From Actinomycetes bacterium (GTDB lineage: Bacteria; Actinomycetota; Actinomycetes; Nanopelagicales; Nanopelagicaceae), in the NCBI GenBank assembly GCA_014190015.1, contig BJFT01000003.1, positions 30,190-94,189 on the forward strand: a stretch of 64,000 nt of DNA, read 5' to 3'. The notes beneath the pieces were generated by a model. It saw only the letters and a list, made by a program, of their open reading frames with translations, did no database searches and was not told where the DNA came from. A program made the translations under genes and the position numbers. Each line of letters opens with the position of its first letter. Within the stretch, counting starts at the first letter, position 1. Below are positions 1 through 9,675 of this stretch, in pieces.

Positions 1-503
1 TATTAGATGCAGCAGATTTTCATCGCTTCCGTGACCTAGGTGTAATTGCAAACTTTGGTCCGCTGTGGTGTCGTCAAGATCCAATGCAAGCAATTTCATC
101 TGCGCCACGCATTGGTCCAGAGCGCACAGGTCGTCAGTATCAATTGCGTTCACTCATTGATGATGGTGTGCGCGTTGCATTCGGCAGCGACTGGCCGGTG
201 ACATCAGAAGTTGTTTTAGAAGGCTTGCCTGTATCTGTTCACAGACAAACTCCTGAGCGCTCTCCTGAGGGTGGATGGATTCCACATGAGAAAATCACAA
301 TGCCGGAAGCGTTTGCTTGTTACACAAGTGAAGTCGCTTACCAAGCATTTGGTGAAAATATCTGGGGAACATTAGCTCCCGGATTTAACGCAGATTTTGT
401 TGTGTTACCTAAGAATCCATTTGAGATTGATCCGCATGCAGTTAGTGATATGGAAGTTCTATTTACTTATAGAAACGGAGAAGCCATTTACTCCGCTAAG
501 TAG
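1..503 (+). CDS. YtcJ-like amidohydrolase, C-terminal part (cut by left edge)
   Basis: This is the C-terminal 167 or so residues of an amidohydrolase of the YtcJ/Amidohydro_3 type. The frame is open from base 3, so the ATG at 84 in the ORF track is internal. The segment FGSDWPV is the late metal-ligand Asp region of the family, and the C-terminus GTLAPGFNADFVVL is the usual closing beta-sandwich motif. Members hydrolyse C-N bonds in diverse amides, so the substrate cannot be named from this fragment. The neighbouring permease, ureohydrolase and formamidases make a nitrogen-scavenging role plausible. A strong hairpin overlaps its stop codon, so it is probably the last gene of a rightward operon. 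Confidence 0.85.
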   Translation, partial: LDAADFHRFRDLGVIANFGPLWCRQDPMQAISSAPRIGPERTGRQYQLRSLIDDGVRVAFGSDWPVTSEVVLEGLPVSVHRQTPERSPEGGWIPHEKITMPEAFACYTSEVAYQAFGENIWGTLAPGFNADFVVLPKNPFEIDPHAVSDMEVLFTYRNGEAIYSAK

Positions 504-532
504 CGAGGTAAATGGCTTCTACCGTTTTATTT
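480..532 (+). terminator. Rho-independent terminator of the amidohydrolase gene
   Basis: A perfect 12-bp stem, GAAGCCATTTAC (480-491) with GTAAATGGCTTC (508-519), is followed by a T-rich tail TTTTATTT on the plus strand. The left arm lies inside the coding region and the TAG stop sits in the loop. No T-run follows on the minus strand, so it looks unidirectional. Confidence 0.8.
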
Positions 533-534
533 AA

Positions 535-1965
535 TTAGTGCTTTGTTAGGTTTCCTTCTGCTGCAGCCATTGCTGCTTCCTTTTTGAGGTCAATTCCCTT
601 AGCAAGGATTAAGTACACAATCGCACTGACTGGGAGTCCAACAAAGAGTGAGTAATCCACACTTCCTAAACTCTTAGCAATTGGTCCTACGTAAGGTGTT
701 GTCACGAAGAATGGAATCATCGACAGGAAGCCAACGATGTATGCAGTGTTTCCACGCCATCCCCAACGTCCATAGATACCGTCCTTCTTGAAGATTTCTC
801 CAATTACATAAACGCCCTTGCGGACGAAGAAGTAATCCACCAAGTTAACAGCAGTCCATGGCGTGAAGAGGTATGCCAAGAAGACAAGTGCGTTGCCGTA
901 GAAGCTATTGAAGCGATCTTCTCCAACGAACTGAGCAATACCCCAAACTGTTAAGCCCATAATAAGAAGAGCAATTAAACGCGCCTTCTTAGTTGGGTTT
1001 ACACGCTTGATTGAATCTGCCATAGAAATAAGTGTGAGGGATCCACCGTATGCGTTAACTGACATAACAACTAGAAGACCGGCTAAGAGAACAATAAGAA
1101 GGACTGTTCCAAAGCCACTGAAGATCGAATCTCCTACTGCTTTAAATGCTGCAACTGGTGCGAGTTCTCCATCAGGACCTGATGCAAATGCACCAAGACC
1201 AAACACCCACACACCAGAAAGTGCACTCGCTAAATAAGTTGCCTTAAATGTTGAGCGAACACCTTCAGTTGCTGGAAGGTAACGTGAATAATCTGAAACA
1301 TATGGAGCCCAACCAAGTTGGAATCCAGCGATAATCACGAAAGCTGTCATGAATGGCGCCAATTGGAAGTTACCAAGATCGAAGGCACCCTCTGGGAATG
1401 ATCCTCGAAGTACTACTCCGATAGTCATAACACCTAGTGTGATAATTGAAGGCCAAAAGAGAATTCTGTTAATGAAGTGGATTTGGCTATAACCATAAAT
1501 CGCAATAACTGTTGCGATAACGGCTGCTATAAAAAACCCAACTTCTGATGGAATCTTAAAGATTTCATTCATAGCCGCACCAGATAAAATTGCATCGGAT
1601 GTGTTGTAAGTAATGTAATTAACAAGGGCGAAAATCCACACTGTAAATGCAGCGCCAATGTAGCCAAACTGAGCACGAGACTGCACTAGCTGCGGAAGTC
1701 CTAGTTGCGGTCCCTGTGCTGAGTGAAATGCCATGAAGAAGGTTCCAAAGAGTGAACCAAGTACAACTGCGATGAAAGTCCAAATGAGATTTCCACCCAA
1801 TGAGAGTGCAACCACACCAGTAGCCATCGCTACAAGGTTTACGTTTCCTACGAACCAGACGTTTCCTAAATCTCGGGATTTTCCAAAGCGTTCTGAGTGA
1901 GGAATGAAGTCAACGCTTCGCGTTTCTACTTGGGAAGGTGCCAATGCTTTATCTGACGAGCTCAT
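535..1965 (-). CDS. NCS1-family nucleobase/hydantoin-type permease
   Basis: A 476-residue polytopic membrane protein of the nucleobase:cation symporter-1 family (CodB/Mhp1/allantoin permease group). Around twelve hydrophobic segments are visible. Family-like stretches include NVNLVAMATG near residue 42 and the DYSRYLP segment near residue 225, characteristic of purine/cytosine permeases. Members import cytosine, purines, allantoin, hydantoins or thiamine precursors with H+ or Na+, and the sequence alone does not fix the substrate. An AAGGAGA ribosome site lies just upstream of the ATG, supporting the start. It follows the ureohydrolase gene on the same strand after about 118 bases. Confidence 0.85.
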   Translation of the reverse strand: MSSSDKALAPSQVETRSVDFIPHSERFGKSRDLGNVWFVGNVNLVAMATGVVALSLGGNLIWTFIAVVLGSLFGTFFMAFHSAQGPQLGLPQLVQSRAQFGYIGAAFTVWIFALVNYITYNTSDAILSGAAMNEIFKIPSEVGFFIAAVIATVIAIYGYSQIHFINRILFWPSIITLGVMTIGVVLRGSFPEGAFDLGNFQLAPFMTAFVIIAGFQLGWAPYVSDYSRYLPATEGVRSTFKATYLASALSGVWVFGLGAFASGPDGELAPVAAFKAVGDSIFSGFGTVLLIVLLAGLLVVMSVNAYGGSLTLISMADSIKRVNPTKKARLIALLIMGLTVWGIAQFVGEDRFNSFYGNALVFLAYLFTPWTAVNLVDYFFVRKGVYVIGEIFKKDGIYGRWGWRGNTAYIVGFLSMIPFFVTTPYVGPIAKSLGSVDYSLFVGLPVSAIVYLILAKGIDLKKEAAMAAAEGNLTKH

Positions 1966-2083
1966 TGATTCTCCTTATAGGTACCCGGAAAACATCCGGA
2001 CATAAAGAAAATGGTAGAACTCAAAATGGGCTATGTCTTGAATACTGGCGAGTTTTTTTACCTAATTTGAGCGTGGGTGCAAA

Positions 2084-3052
2084 TTATTTTGCTGCAAATG
2101 CGCTGATTAATTCATACATCGCATGCGATGCCGCGATGCCAGTGATCTGGGCGTGATCATAGGCTGGAGCAACCTCAACAATGTCGGCACCAACAACATT
2201 CATGCCTGCTGTTGCACGCAATACAGATAACAACTCACGACTTGTTAATCCCCCCGCCTCTGGTGTTCCAGTGCCTGGTGCATGTGCAGGATCAAGTACA
2301 TCTATATCAATACTTATATATGTTGGACGATCACCAACTCGGGCTTTCATTTTTTCAATTGCTGCACCAACTCCAAGGTCTTGGAATTCAACGCTAGAGA
2401 AAATCTGGAAACCAAGTGCTTTGTCCTCGGTTAAATCCTTTGCGGCATATAAGGGTCCGCGAATACCAATATGCATGCAACCTTCTGGATCCAACAAACC
2501 TTCTTCACTTGCACGTCTAAATGTTGTGCCGTGTGTGTAATCGGCGCCGAAATATGAATCCCACGTATCTAAATGTGCATCAAAGTGCACAACGCTAATT
2601 GGTCCGTGATTTGCTTTGAGTGAGCGCAAGATTGGCAGAGTAATCGTGTGATCTCCCCCGATTGTCACAATCTTCTTTGCGCGCTCTGCAAGCTGGTCAT
2701 AGTTTTTATGAATACTTGAAATCGCTTCTTCAATATTAAATGGGTTGGCTGCGAAATCGCCTGCATCAACAACTTGTTGAGTAGCAAAGGGTGAAACATT
2801 TGTCTCCGGGTTATATGGACGCAATAGTCGTGAAGCTTCGCGCACATGGCTAGGACCAAATCGTGCACCCGGACGATATGAAACTCCTGAATCAAATGGC
2901 ACTCCAACAATTGCTACATCAACATCTGTCACTTCATTGATTTGTGGCAATAAAGCAAAGGTTGCGATTCCCCCATAGCGAGGCATCTGTGTTGCGTCCA
3001 CTTGGCCAACAATTTTGCCCGAATTTACGCGAGGAGTTTTATTTTCGCTCAT
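2084..3052 (-). CDS. Agmatinase-family ureohydrolase
   Basis: A 322-residue arginase/agmatinase superfamily enzyme. The binuclear Mn-site motifs are all present: GGDHT near residue 134, DAHLDTWD near residue 160 and [19 protein letters not shown] near residue 245. The family hydrolyses guanidino compounds to urea plus an amine. Agmatine is the default substrate, but guanidinobutyrate, guanidinopropionate or guanidine hydrolases share this architecture, so the substrate stays open. No urease is seen in the window. The ATG at 3052 is preferred to the GTG at 3055 because a TACTCT -10-like box sits exactly six bases before it (leaderless style). It is divergent from the peptide ABC operon. Confidence 0.85.
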   Translation of the reverse strand: MSENKTPRVNSGKIVGQVDATQMPRYGGIATFALLPQINEVTDVDVAIVGVPFDSGVSYRPGARFGPSHVREASRLLRPYNPETNVSPFATQQVVDAGDFAANPFNIEEAISSIHKNYDQLAERAKKIVTIGGDHTITLPILRSLKANHGPISVVHFDAHLDTWDSYFGADYTHGTTFRRASEEGLLDPEGCMHIGIRGPLYAAKDLTEDKALGFQIFSSVEFQDLGVGAAIEKMKARVGDRPTYISIDIDVLDPAHAPGTGTPEAGGLTSRELLSVLRATAGMNVVGADIVEVAPAYDHAQITGIAASHAMYELISAFAAK

Positions 3053-3064
3053 CACGCAAGAGTA
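3053..3064 (-). promoter_or_regulatory. Candidate leaderless promoter of the ureohydrolase gene
   Basis: On the minus strand TACTCT (3064-3059) is followed by six bases and then the ATG at 3052. No ribosome-binding sequence is seen. The same spacing occurs before moaD, mobA and the IlvD/Edd gene in this window. Confidence 0.45.
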
Positions 3065-3162
3065 CTCGCTACTTTTTCCTATCTTCCATCTAGCGCTTAT
3101 ACCTATTTACTGTAAGTATTTGCCTTCCAAGCCCACCCCACGCGGGCTAACAAGGAGGATGA

Positions 3163-4890
3163 ATGAGACGCTCTAGAACACTCGTATCTCTCATTGCCCT
3201 GAGCTTTGTTCTCAGTGCATGCGGTAGCTCGAGTTCTGACAGTGGTTCAGATTCAAGCGCACAAGGTCAAGAAGGTGTTCTTGCGCCTTATGACGCATCA
3301 AAAGCTGGTGGAACACTAACTCTGGTTGCAAAAGGTGCAGCTGGAACATTAGATCCACACATTAACTACACACTTCAATTCTGGCAGCTATACCAGGCTA
3401 CATACGATGGTTTGCTTGCATTTAGAAAAGTAGATGGTCCTAAGTCATTCGAAACAGTTCCGGATTTAGCAGAAGCACTTCCAGAACTCAGTGATGGTGG
3501 AAAGACTCTTACATTTACATTGCGTAAGGGAATTAAATTCTCAGATGGCCGTGAAGTTACTGTCAATGATGTTAAGGCATCATTTGAGCGTATCTTCAAG
3601 GTGTCATCACCAACAGCCGGTGGTTTCTATAACGGAATCGTTGGAGCTGATGCATGTTTGGCAAAGCCAGCAACTTGTAAGTTGGATCAAGGCGTAATTG
3701 TTGATCCAGCAACTAACAAGATTGAAATTAAATTGACTGCACCAGATGCAACAATTAACTACAAGCTATCTCTGCCACACGCAGTTATTCTTCCTGCTGA
3801 TGCACCATCTAAGGATGCGGGTACAACTCCAATTCCTACAACAGGTCCTTACATGTTTGCTTCATATGATCCAAACAAGGAACTTAAGATGGTTCGTAAT
3901 CCAAACTTCCAAGAGTGGAACCGCGAAGCGCAACCAGCTGGTTACCCAGATGAAATCGTTTACCAATTCGGTCTTACAGCTGAAGCACAAGTAAACGCAA
4001 TCAAGAATGGCCAGGCTGACTGGATGCTCGATCCAATTCCTGCAGATCGTCTCTCAGAAATTGGAACTGAACTTCCAAACCAGATCAATGTTCATACATT
4101 GACAGCTATGTGGTACTTGCCAATGAACACAAACTTGGCACCATTTAATAACGTCAAAGCACGTCAAGCTGTGAACTACGCAATTGACCGCAATGCAATG
4201 GTAAAGATCTTCGGTGGAGAACAACTTGCAACACCTGCATGTACGTTCTTGCCACCAGGATTCCCAGGGCACAAGGACTTCTGCCAATACACAGCAGGTG
4301 CTTCCGTTGAATCTCCTGCACAAAGTTGGGCTGCGCCAGATATCGAAAAGGCGAAGCAACTAGTTAAGGAGTCAGGAACAGCTGGCCAGAAAGTTGGCAT
4401 CGTTGTATCTGATGACGAAGTGAATAAGCAGATGGGTGAATATCTCCAGAGCGTCCTAAACCAAATCGGTTACAAGGCAACTTTGAAGCCAATCTCATCA
4501 AACATTCAATTCACTTACATTCAGAACACAAAGAACAAGGTTCAAATCTCGGTAACACAGTGGTACCAAGATTTCCCTGCAGCGATGGACTTCTTGTACA
4601 TCTTGCTCGGTTGTGAATCATTTACACCTGGTTCAGATTCATCAATTAACATGGCTGGTTATTGCAATAAAGACCTTAACAAGCGCATGATTGCAGCGAT
4701 GGACCTTGGTGTAACCGATCAAGCAGCAGCAGATAAAGAGTGGGGCGAAATTGATCAAGCGATCATGGCCGAAGCTCCTGTAGCTGTTGCATTTACACCA
4801 AAGCAGATCGACTTCTTGTCTGCTCGTGTAAAGAACTACAACTTCTCCAAGCAGTTCTACATGTTGGTTAGCCAACTACAGGTGAAGTAA
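3163..4890 (+). CDS. Peptide-type ABC transporter substrate-binding lipoprotein (SBP family 5)
   Basis: A 575-residue extracellular binding protein of the DppA/OppA/nickel group. The N-terminus is a lipoprotein signal: basic MRRSR, a hydrophobic core, then a lipobox LSAC with Cys at residue 20, followed by a Ser/Gly/Asp-rich linker. The mature part begins with GGTLTLV and the LDPH element usual for the family, and KGIKFSDG near residue 123 is the family signature region. It has an AAGGAGG ribosome site (3152-3158) five bases before the ATG. It is the first gene of a five-gene importer operon. Ligand could be di- or oligopeptides. A downstream peptidase supports peptides but does not prove them. 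Confidence 0.9.
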   Translation: MRRSRTLVSLIALSFVLSACGSSSSDSGSDSSAQGQEGVLAPYDASKAGGTLTLVAKGAAGTLDPHINYTLQFWQLYQATYDGLLAFRKVDGPKSFETVPDLAEALPELSDGGKTLTFTLRKGIKFSDGREVTVNDVKASFERIFKVSSPTAGGFYNGIVGADACLAKPATCKLDQGVIVDPATNKIEIKLTAPDATINYKLSLPHAVILPADAPSKDAGTTPIPTTGPYMFASYDPNKELKMVRNPNFQEWNREAQPAGYPDEIVYQFGLTAEAQVNAIKNGQADWMLDPIPADRLSEIGTELPNQINVHTLTAMWYLPMNTNLAPFNNVKARQAVNYAIDRNAMVKIFGGEQLATPACTFLPPGFPGHKDFCQYTAGASVESPAQSWAAPDIEKAKQLVKESGTAGQKVGIVVSDDEVNKQMGEYLQSVLNQIGYKATLKPISSNIQFTYIQNTKNKVQISVTQWYQDFPAAMDFLYILLGCESFTPGSDSSINMAGYCNKDLNKRMIAAMDLGVTDQAAADKEWGEIDQAIMAEAPVAVAFTPKQIDFLSARVKNYNFSKQFYMLVSQLQVK

Positions 4891-4894
4891 CTAC

Positions 4895-5911
4895 ATGACT
4901 ACGCACGAACCAGCGTTCGATCTCTCTTCGGAGAGTCCGGGCAAAATTGCCCTCCGAACGCTGGTTCGTGATCGTAGATCGTGGATTGCTTCATCGATGT
5001 TGCTTGTCGTTGTTGCACTCACACTCTCTGCTCCGCTTTACGCATCACTTATTTCAAAGACAGACCCATTTGTTTCAACAATTAACGGAACCGTCGTATT
5101 AGATGGCGTAGAAGTTCAAGTTTTGCAGCAATCCACTGAAGGTCTCAAACTTGGTGTTAATCCCATTGGACCTACGTGGAAGATCGGCCCTTACTTTTTA
5201 GGTGCAGACAATCAAGGCCGCGATGTGGCTGCACGTTTGTTATATGGCGGCACAAATACTTTATTAATTGGTTTTTCAGCAGCCGCACTCACACTCATTG
5301 TTGCAACTCTTGTCGGTGTAATCGCGGGCTATTCAGGAAGAATTATTGACTCTGTTATCTCTCGAATTTTAGATGTTATCTGGGCCTTCCCTGTTTATCT
5401 TTTATCTATCTCCCTCTCTGTTGTGCTCTTAACCAGCGGATTTAAATGGGGGCCGCTCTCTCTAGAAGCAGGTTCGCTCTATTTACCAATATTTATTATC
5501 GGTCTTGTGTATGTGCCATACGTTGCACGCCCAATTCGCGGACAAGTACTTGCACTGCGCGAACGCGAATTCGTAAAAGCTGCAATTGGTGGAGGCGCGA
5601 AAAACTCCACAATTATCTTCCGTGAAATCTTGCCTAACGTAATTCCCAGCGTTTTAGTATTTATTCCTCTGATGGTTTCTCTCGCAATGCTTACTGAGTC
5701 AGCGCTCTCATTCTTATCTATTGGTGTTCAGCCACCGGATGCATCGTGGGGCACAATTATTAAAGATGGACTAGGACTTCTGTATACGCGACCAATCGTT
5801 GCTCTGACTCCAGGTCTTTTCATCGTTGTAACGGCTGTCGCCCTTAACTTGCTCGGCGATGCGGTGCGCGATGCTCTAGATCCTAAAGCTCGTCTGCGTG
5901 GTGCATTTTGA
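4895..5911 (+). CDS. ABC transporter permease, DppC/OppC type
   Basis: A 338-residue inner-membrane permease. A cytoplasmic N-terminus and first membrane span (residues about 32-52) precede an extracytoplasmic loop. LGADNQGRDVAARLLYGG near residue 105 is the hallmark of the DppC subfamily, and five more spans follow. The EAA-like coupling loop contains REFVKAAIGGGA. It starts four bases after the binding-protein stop, so translation is probably coupled. The usual DppB-then-DppC order is reversed here, with the DppC-type gene first. Confidence 0.88.
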   Translation: MTTHEPAFDLSSESPGKIALRTLVRDRRSWIASSMLLVVVALTLSAPLYASLISKTDPFVSTINGTVVLDGVEVQVLQQSTEGLKLGVNPIGPTWKIGPYFLGADNQGRDVAARLLYGGTNTLLIGFSAAALTLIVATLVGVIAGYSGRIIDSVISRILDVIWAFPVYLLSISLSVVLLTSGFKWGPLSLEAGSLYLPIFIIGLVYVPYVARPIRGQVLALREREFVKAAIGGGAKNSTIIFREILPNVIPSVLVFIPLMVSLAMLTESALSFLSIGVQPPDASWGTIIKDGLGLLYTRPIVALTPGLFIVVTAVALNLLGDAVRDALDPKARLRGAF

Positions 5912-6876
5912 CGCGATTTGTTATTAAGCGCCTTGCCGCTGCCGTTTTCGTTCTGGTTTCGATCAGTATCTTGGTATTTCTCATTTTCTTTGCAACCCCT
6001 GGTGTGGATCCTGCAGCACGCATCGCAGGAAGAAATGCTGATCAATTAACTCTGCAGCAAGTACGCGCAACCTTTGACTTAGATAAGCCTTTGCACATCC
6101 GATATGTCTCAATGATGAAACACTTATTCATTGATCGCGACCTAACTTCTTATGTAAACCGCGGTGCAGAAGTGTTGCCACAACTAACTCAAGCAATTCC
6201 AGCAACTCTCTCACTGGTTTTTGGTGCAGCAATTATTTGGTTACTCCTCGGATTAATACTTGGAATAACGGCCGCAGGAATGCGAAAATCCTGGGTAGAC
6301 CCCGCAATTGGAATTATCGGAATCATTGGCGTATCTCTGCCTGTGTATTGGCTCGGCGAGGTGGTCAACTTAATAACGCAAGGGCGTTTGCACGCCACTT
6401 TATTTAGGTGGGTTCCACCTCTTGGTTATGTTCCATTTACCGAAAGTCCGGGTGGCTGGTTCTTAGCACTTCTCTTTCCGTGGCTGACGCTTTCACTCTT
6501 ATACGCAGGTATTTATATTCGAGTGATCCGCAGCGAAATTGTTAGCTTGATGCAAGAAGATTTCATCAAGACAGAGCGTGCAAAGGGTGCGGGCGAGAAG
6601 CGAATCTTGATTAAGCACGCCAGCCGAATGAGTCTTATAACGGTTGTCTCGCTCTTCGGTTTAGATTTCGGCGCTCTAGTTGGTGGCTCGGCGCTGCTGA
6701 CAGAAGTTGTATTCGGTATTCAAGGTGTAGGTCGACTTACTTTTACTGCGCTTCAAAACTTTGATTTACCTTTAATTATGGCAACAGTTATGTATGCAGC
6801 CTTCTTTATTGTTATCGCAAACGCCATCGTTGACTTGGTTTATGCGTGGATAGATCCTCGGGTGCGTCGTGGCTGA
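5908..6876 (+). CDS. ABC transporter permease, DppB/OppB type
   Basis: A 322-residue permease of the DppB group. The N-terminus TRFVIKRLAAAVFVL is the typical first membrane span, followed by FATPGVDPA and a periplasmic loop with FDLDKP. Six predicted spans and the coupling-loop stretch DFIKTERAKGAGEKRI near residue 215 follow. The start is TTG, overlapping the TGA of the upstream permease by four bases, which argues for translational coupling. It should pair with the DppC-type subunit to form the peptide channel. Confidence 0.88.
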   Translation: MTRFVIKRLAAAVFVLVSISILVFLIFFATPGVDPAARIAGRNADQLTLQQVRATFDLDKPLHIRYVSMMKHLFIDRDLTSYVNRGAEVLPQLTQAIPATLSLVFGAAIIWLLLGLILGITAAGMRKSWVDPAIGIIGIIGVSLPVYWLGEVVNLITQGRLHATLFRWVPPLGYVPFTESPGGWFLALLFPWLTLSLLYAGIYIRVIRSEIVSLMQEDFIKTERAKGAGEKRILIKHASRMSLITVVSLFGLDFGALVGGSALLTEVVFGIQGVGRLTFTALQNFDLPLIMATVMYAAFFIVIANAIVDLVYAWIDPRVRRG

Positions 6877-7849
6877 AAAACTATTAGAAGTTAAGAACCT
6901 CTGCGTCTCTTTCAAGACTCGCAAGGGTGTCGTGCGCGCTGTAAATAACCTCTCGTTTTCTATCAACCATGGTGAAGTCTTGGGCATCGTTGGTGAATCA
7001 GGATCCGGTAAGAGCGTTTCGATGAGCGCTGTAATGGGGCTGATTAAAGATGAAAACGCTGAAATTACTGGCGAAGTTTTCTTCAATGGCGAAGATTTGC
7101 TAAAGAAAAGCGATGAAGAGCTACGTGCCATTCGCGGTAAAGATATTGCGATGGTTTTCCAGGACCCAATGACTGCGCTAACACCTGTCTATACAATCGG
7201 CTGGCATATTCGCGAACAGTTGCAACTACATAGCGATATTTCAGATAAAGATGCTAAGGCTCGTGCAATCGAACTTCTAGAAGAAGTGGGAATTCCAGAT
7301 CCTGAAAAGCGTGTGGACCAATACCCACATGAGTTCTCTGGTGGAATGAGACAGCGTGCAATTATTGCAATGGCGCTGTCATTGAATCCAAAACTATTAA
7401 TTGCCGATGAACCGACCACGGCGTTAGATGTAACAATTCAGGCGCAGATTCTAGATCTCCTCGAAAGATTGCGTAAGACCTATAACTCTTCAATCATCAT
7501 CATTACTCACGATATGGGGGTTGTCTCCGAACTCTCCTCAGAAGTTTTGGTTATGTACGCCGGTCGTATGGTTGAGCGATCAACAAAGAGTTCTCTATTT
7601 GCTAATCCGCAGCACCCTTACACAAAGGGATTAATGAACTCTGTGCCACGAGTAGACCGTGCGCGCACATCACGCCTTGAAACAATCTCAGGCCAACCAG
7701 CATCTTTACTTAACTTGCCGAGTGGATGTGCCTTTAGAAATCGATGCCCATCTGCGCACGCTGCATGTACTGAACAACCAACATTTATCTCTGATAGCAA
7801 TGGATACGGCGCTGCCTGTTTCCTTCTCACTGAAGGAGTGCGCTCATGA
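6869..7849 (+). CDS. Peptide ABC transporter ATPase, DppD/OppD type
   Basis: A 326-residue ATP-binding subunit. Walker A is GESGSGKS near residue 42, the signature is FSGGMRQR near residue 156, and Walker B is LLIADEP near residue 174. The C-terminal oligo/dipeptide extension contains a Cys cluster in SGCAFRNRCPSAHAAC, typical of the DppD group. The start is GTG, overlapping the upstream permease by eight bases. It supplies one of two ATPases for the importer. Confidence 0.9.
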   Translation: MAEKLLEVKNLCVSFKTRKGVVRAVNNLSFSINHGEVLGIVGESGSGKSVSMSAVMGLIKDENAEITGEVFFNGEDLLKKSDEELRAIRGKDIAMVFQDPMTALTPVYTIGWHIREQLQLHSDISDKDAKARAIELLEEVGIPDPEKRVDQYPHEFSGGMRQRAIIAMALSLNPKLLIADEPTTALDVTIQAQILDLLERLRKTYNSSIIIITHDMGVVSELSSEVLVMYAGRMVERSTKSSLFANPQHPYTKGLMNSVPRVDRARTSRLETISGQPASLLNLPSGCAFRNRCPSAHAACTEQPTFISDSNGYGAACFLLTEGVRS

Positions 7850-8805
7850 GCCAAGAGATTTTAAGAGTAAATAACGTCAGCAGAATTTATGAAACTAGCG
7901 GTGGCAGTTTTGGTCGCAAAAACAAAGTTTCAGCACTCGACGGAGTTTCATTTAATCTTGTCCACGGAGAAACTCTTGGAATAGTTGGTGAGTCCGGCTG
8001 CGGTAAATCCACTTTGGGCAGAATCATTTCCAGACTTGATACACCAACAAGTGGCGAGATTATTTATAAAGGAAATGACATCGCTAAGAAGTCATTATCT
8101 GCAATGCGTCCTTTGCGTAAAGAGATTCAATTTATCTTCCAGGATCCATACGCATCCCTTAATCCACGTCGCCAAATTGGTGCAATCATTGAAGAACCAA
8201 TGCGCATTCACGGAATGGGCAAAGATGAGCGTCGTGCACGTGCTCACGAACTTCTTGAAAAGGTTGGACTCGATAAGAACTCTTATGAAAAATATCCGCA
8301 CGAGTTCTCAGGCGGACAACGTCAGCGCGTAGTTATCGCTCGCGCCCTTACTCTCAAGCCCGAGTTAATCATCGCTGACGAACCAGTTAGCGCACTGGAT
8401 GTATCTATTCAGGCACAGGTCCTTAACCTCTTTAAAGAACTACAAGATGAGATGAAGTTGACCTACATTTTCGTAGCTCACGATCTTGGAGTGGTTCGGC
8501 ATATCTCAGATCGCATTGCTGTGATGTATTTAGGAAAGATCGTCGAACTCGGTTCTGTAGAAGAGATTTATAACAACCCACAACATCCTTATACGAAGGC
8601 GTTGTTATCGGCTAACCCACGTATTGATCAGAGCGCAAAGAGCACGCGACAGATTTTGACTGGAGATATTCCATCTCCACTTAATCGTCCAAGTGGTTGT
8701 TCATTCCACACACGCTGCCCTATTGCAGTGCCAGAGTGCAGCACACGCGAGCCAGAGCTACGCCGTATTGGCGCAGTTGATGTTGCTTGTAATTTAGTCG
8801 TGTGA
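7846..8805 (+). CDS. Peptide ABC transporter ATPase, DppF/OppF type
   Basis: A 319-residue second ATPase of the importer. Walker A is GESGCGKST near residue 47, the signature is FSGGQRQR near residue 155, and Walker B is LIIADEP near residue 173. The C-terminal Cys-containing segment is [16 protein letters not shown]. It overlaps the previous ATPase by four bases (ATGA). Its 3' end overlaps the convergent hydrolase gene by 12 bases. This completes a standard five-component peptide-type importer. Confidence 0.9.
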   Translation: MSQEILRVNNVSRIYETSGGSFGRKNKVSALDGVSFNLVHGETLGIVGESGCGKSTLGRIISRLDTPTSGEIIYKGNDIAKKSLSAMRPLRKEIQFIFQDPYASLNPRRQIGAIIEEPMRIHGMGKDERRARAHELLEKVGLDKNSYEKYPHEFSGGQRQRVVIARALTLKPELIIADEPVSALDVSIQAQVLNLFKELQDEMKLTYIFVAHDLGVVRHISDRIAVMYLGKIVELGSVEEIYNNPQHPYTKALLSANPRIDQSAKSTRQILTGDIPSPLNRPSGCSFHTRCPIAVPECSTREPELRRIGAVDVACNLVV

Positions 8806-9672
8806 ATCTAAGAACTCAGCAACAACTCTCTTAAACTTCGCAGGCTCTTCAACGTGTGGCATGTGAGACGACTCAGCAAATAACTCCCACTTAGATCCTG
8901 GAATTAAGCCGTTAATTTCTTTGACCATCGCTGGAGTTGCTTCGTCATATTGGCCTGAAACCAAGAGAGTTGGAGTTTTAATCTCTTTGAGTTGTGGGCG
9001 AATATCCCAATGCTTGAGCGAACCAATTACGTGGAACTCACTTGGTCCATTCATCGTGTGATAAACAGTTGGGTCTGCAGCTAATTGATCAAAGCTTGCG
9101 ACAACATATGGTGGTTGTGGAATTCGGCACAAGTGACGTGAGTAGAAAACATCAACGGCTGCGATGTATTCAGGATCCTCAGTTGTTTCTGCCGCTTCAT
9201 GTTTAAGAAGAGTTGCTTCAACTTCAGGTGGTAACTCTTTGCGAAGTTTGTTTGCTTCAGATACCCAGACTTCCATGCTTGCAGGAGAGTCCGCAACAAC
9301 GAGTGCGTTTAATCCCTTTGGATTTTGGATTGCGAATTGCATACCGAGCATTCCGCCCCATGATTGACCAACAATGTTGTATTTATTTGAAATACCTAGA
9401 TGCTCGGTAAGAAGCACTAGCTCTTCCATGAATAACTCTGGAGTCCAGAACTCTTTTGGCTTATCCGGCAAGTGAGTTGAATTGCCGCAACCAATTTGGT
9501 CATACAAAACGCCTGCGCGACCTGTTTGAGCTAATACATCAGCAATTGGTTCACAGTAATTATGGCCGGCGCCTGGTCCGCCATGCAAAATCATCACAGG
9601 AGTCTTTGAACTCTTTAGATCGCCGACTACTCGATACCAAGTGGTTCCATGCTGCCATTTCATTTCGCTCAT
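8794..9672 (-). CDS. Proline iminopeptidase-like alpha/beta hydrolase
   Basis: A 292-residue serine hydrolase of peptidase family S33. The oxyanion motif HGGPGAG begins at residue 30 and the nucleophile elbow is GQSWGG with Ser about residue 104. Late GQYDEATP and SHMPHVEEP supply the Asp and His. Proline iminopeptidases release N-terminal proline from peptides, and the length fits the shorter PIP/tricorn-factor-like group. Some relatives hydrolyse amino-acid amides. It lies three bases downstream of an acetamidase/formamidase gene on the same strand and faces the peptide importer, so either peptide or amide breakdown is plausible. Confidence 0.82.
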   Translation of the reverse strand: MSEMKWQHGTTWYRVVGDLKSSKTPVMILHGGPGAGHNYCEPIADVLAQTGRAGVLYDQIGCGNSTHLPDKPKEFWTPELFMEELVLLTEHLGISNKYNIVGQSWGGMLGMQFAIQNPKGLNALVVADSPASMEVWVSEANKLRKELPPEVEATLLKHEAAETTEDPEYIAAVDVFYSRHLCRIPQPPYVVASFDQLAADPTVYHTMNGPSEFHVIGSLKHWDIRPQLKEIKTPTLLVSGQYDEATPAMVKEINGLIPGSKWELFAESSHMPHVEEPAKFKRVVAEFLDSHD

Positions 9673-9675
9673 GAT

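Noticed and set aside
3130-3148. Small hairpin AGCCC/GGGCT in the 5' leader of the peptide-binding protein gene
   Set aside because: Only a 5-bp stem with a 9-base loop; too weak to call a riboswitch or attenuator.
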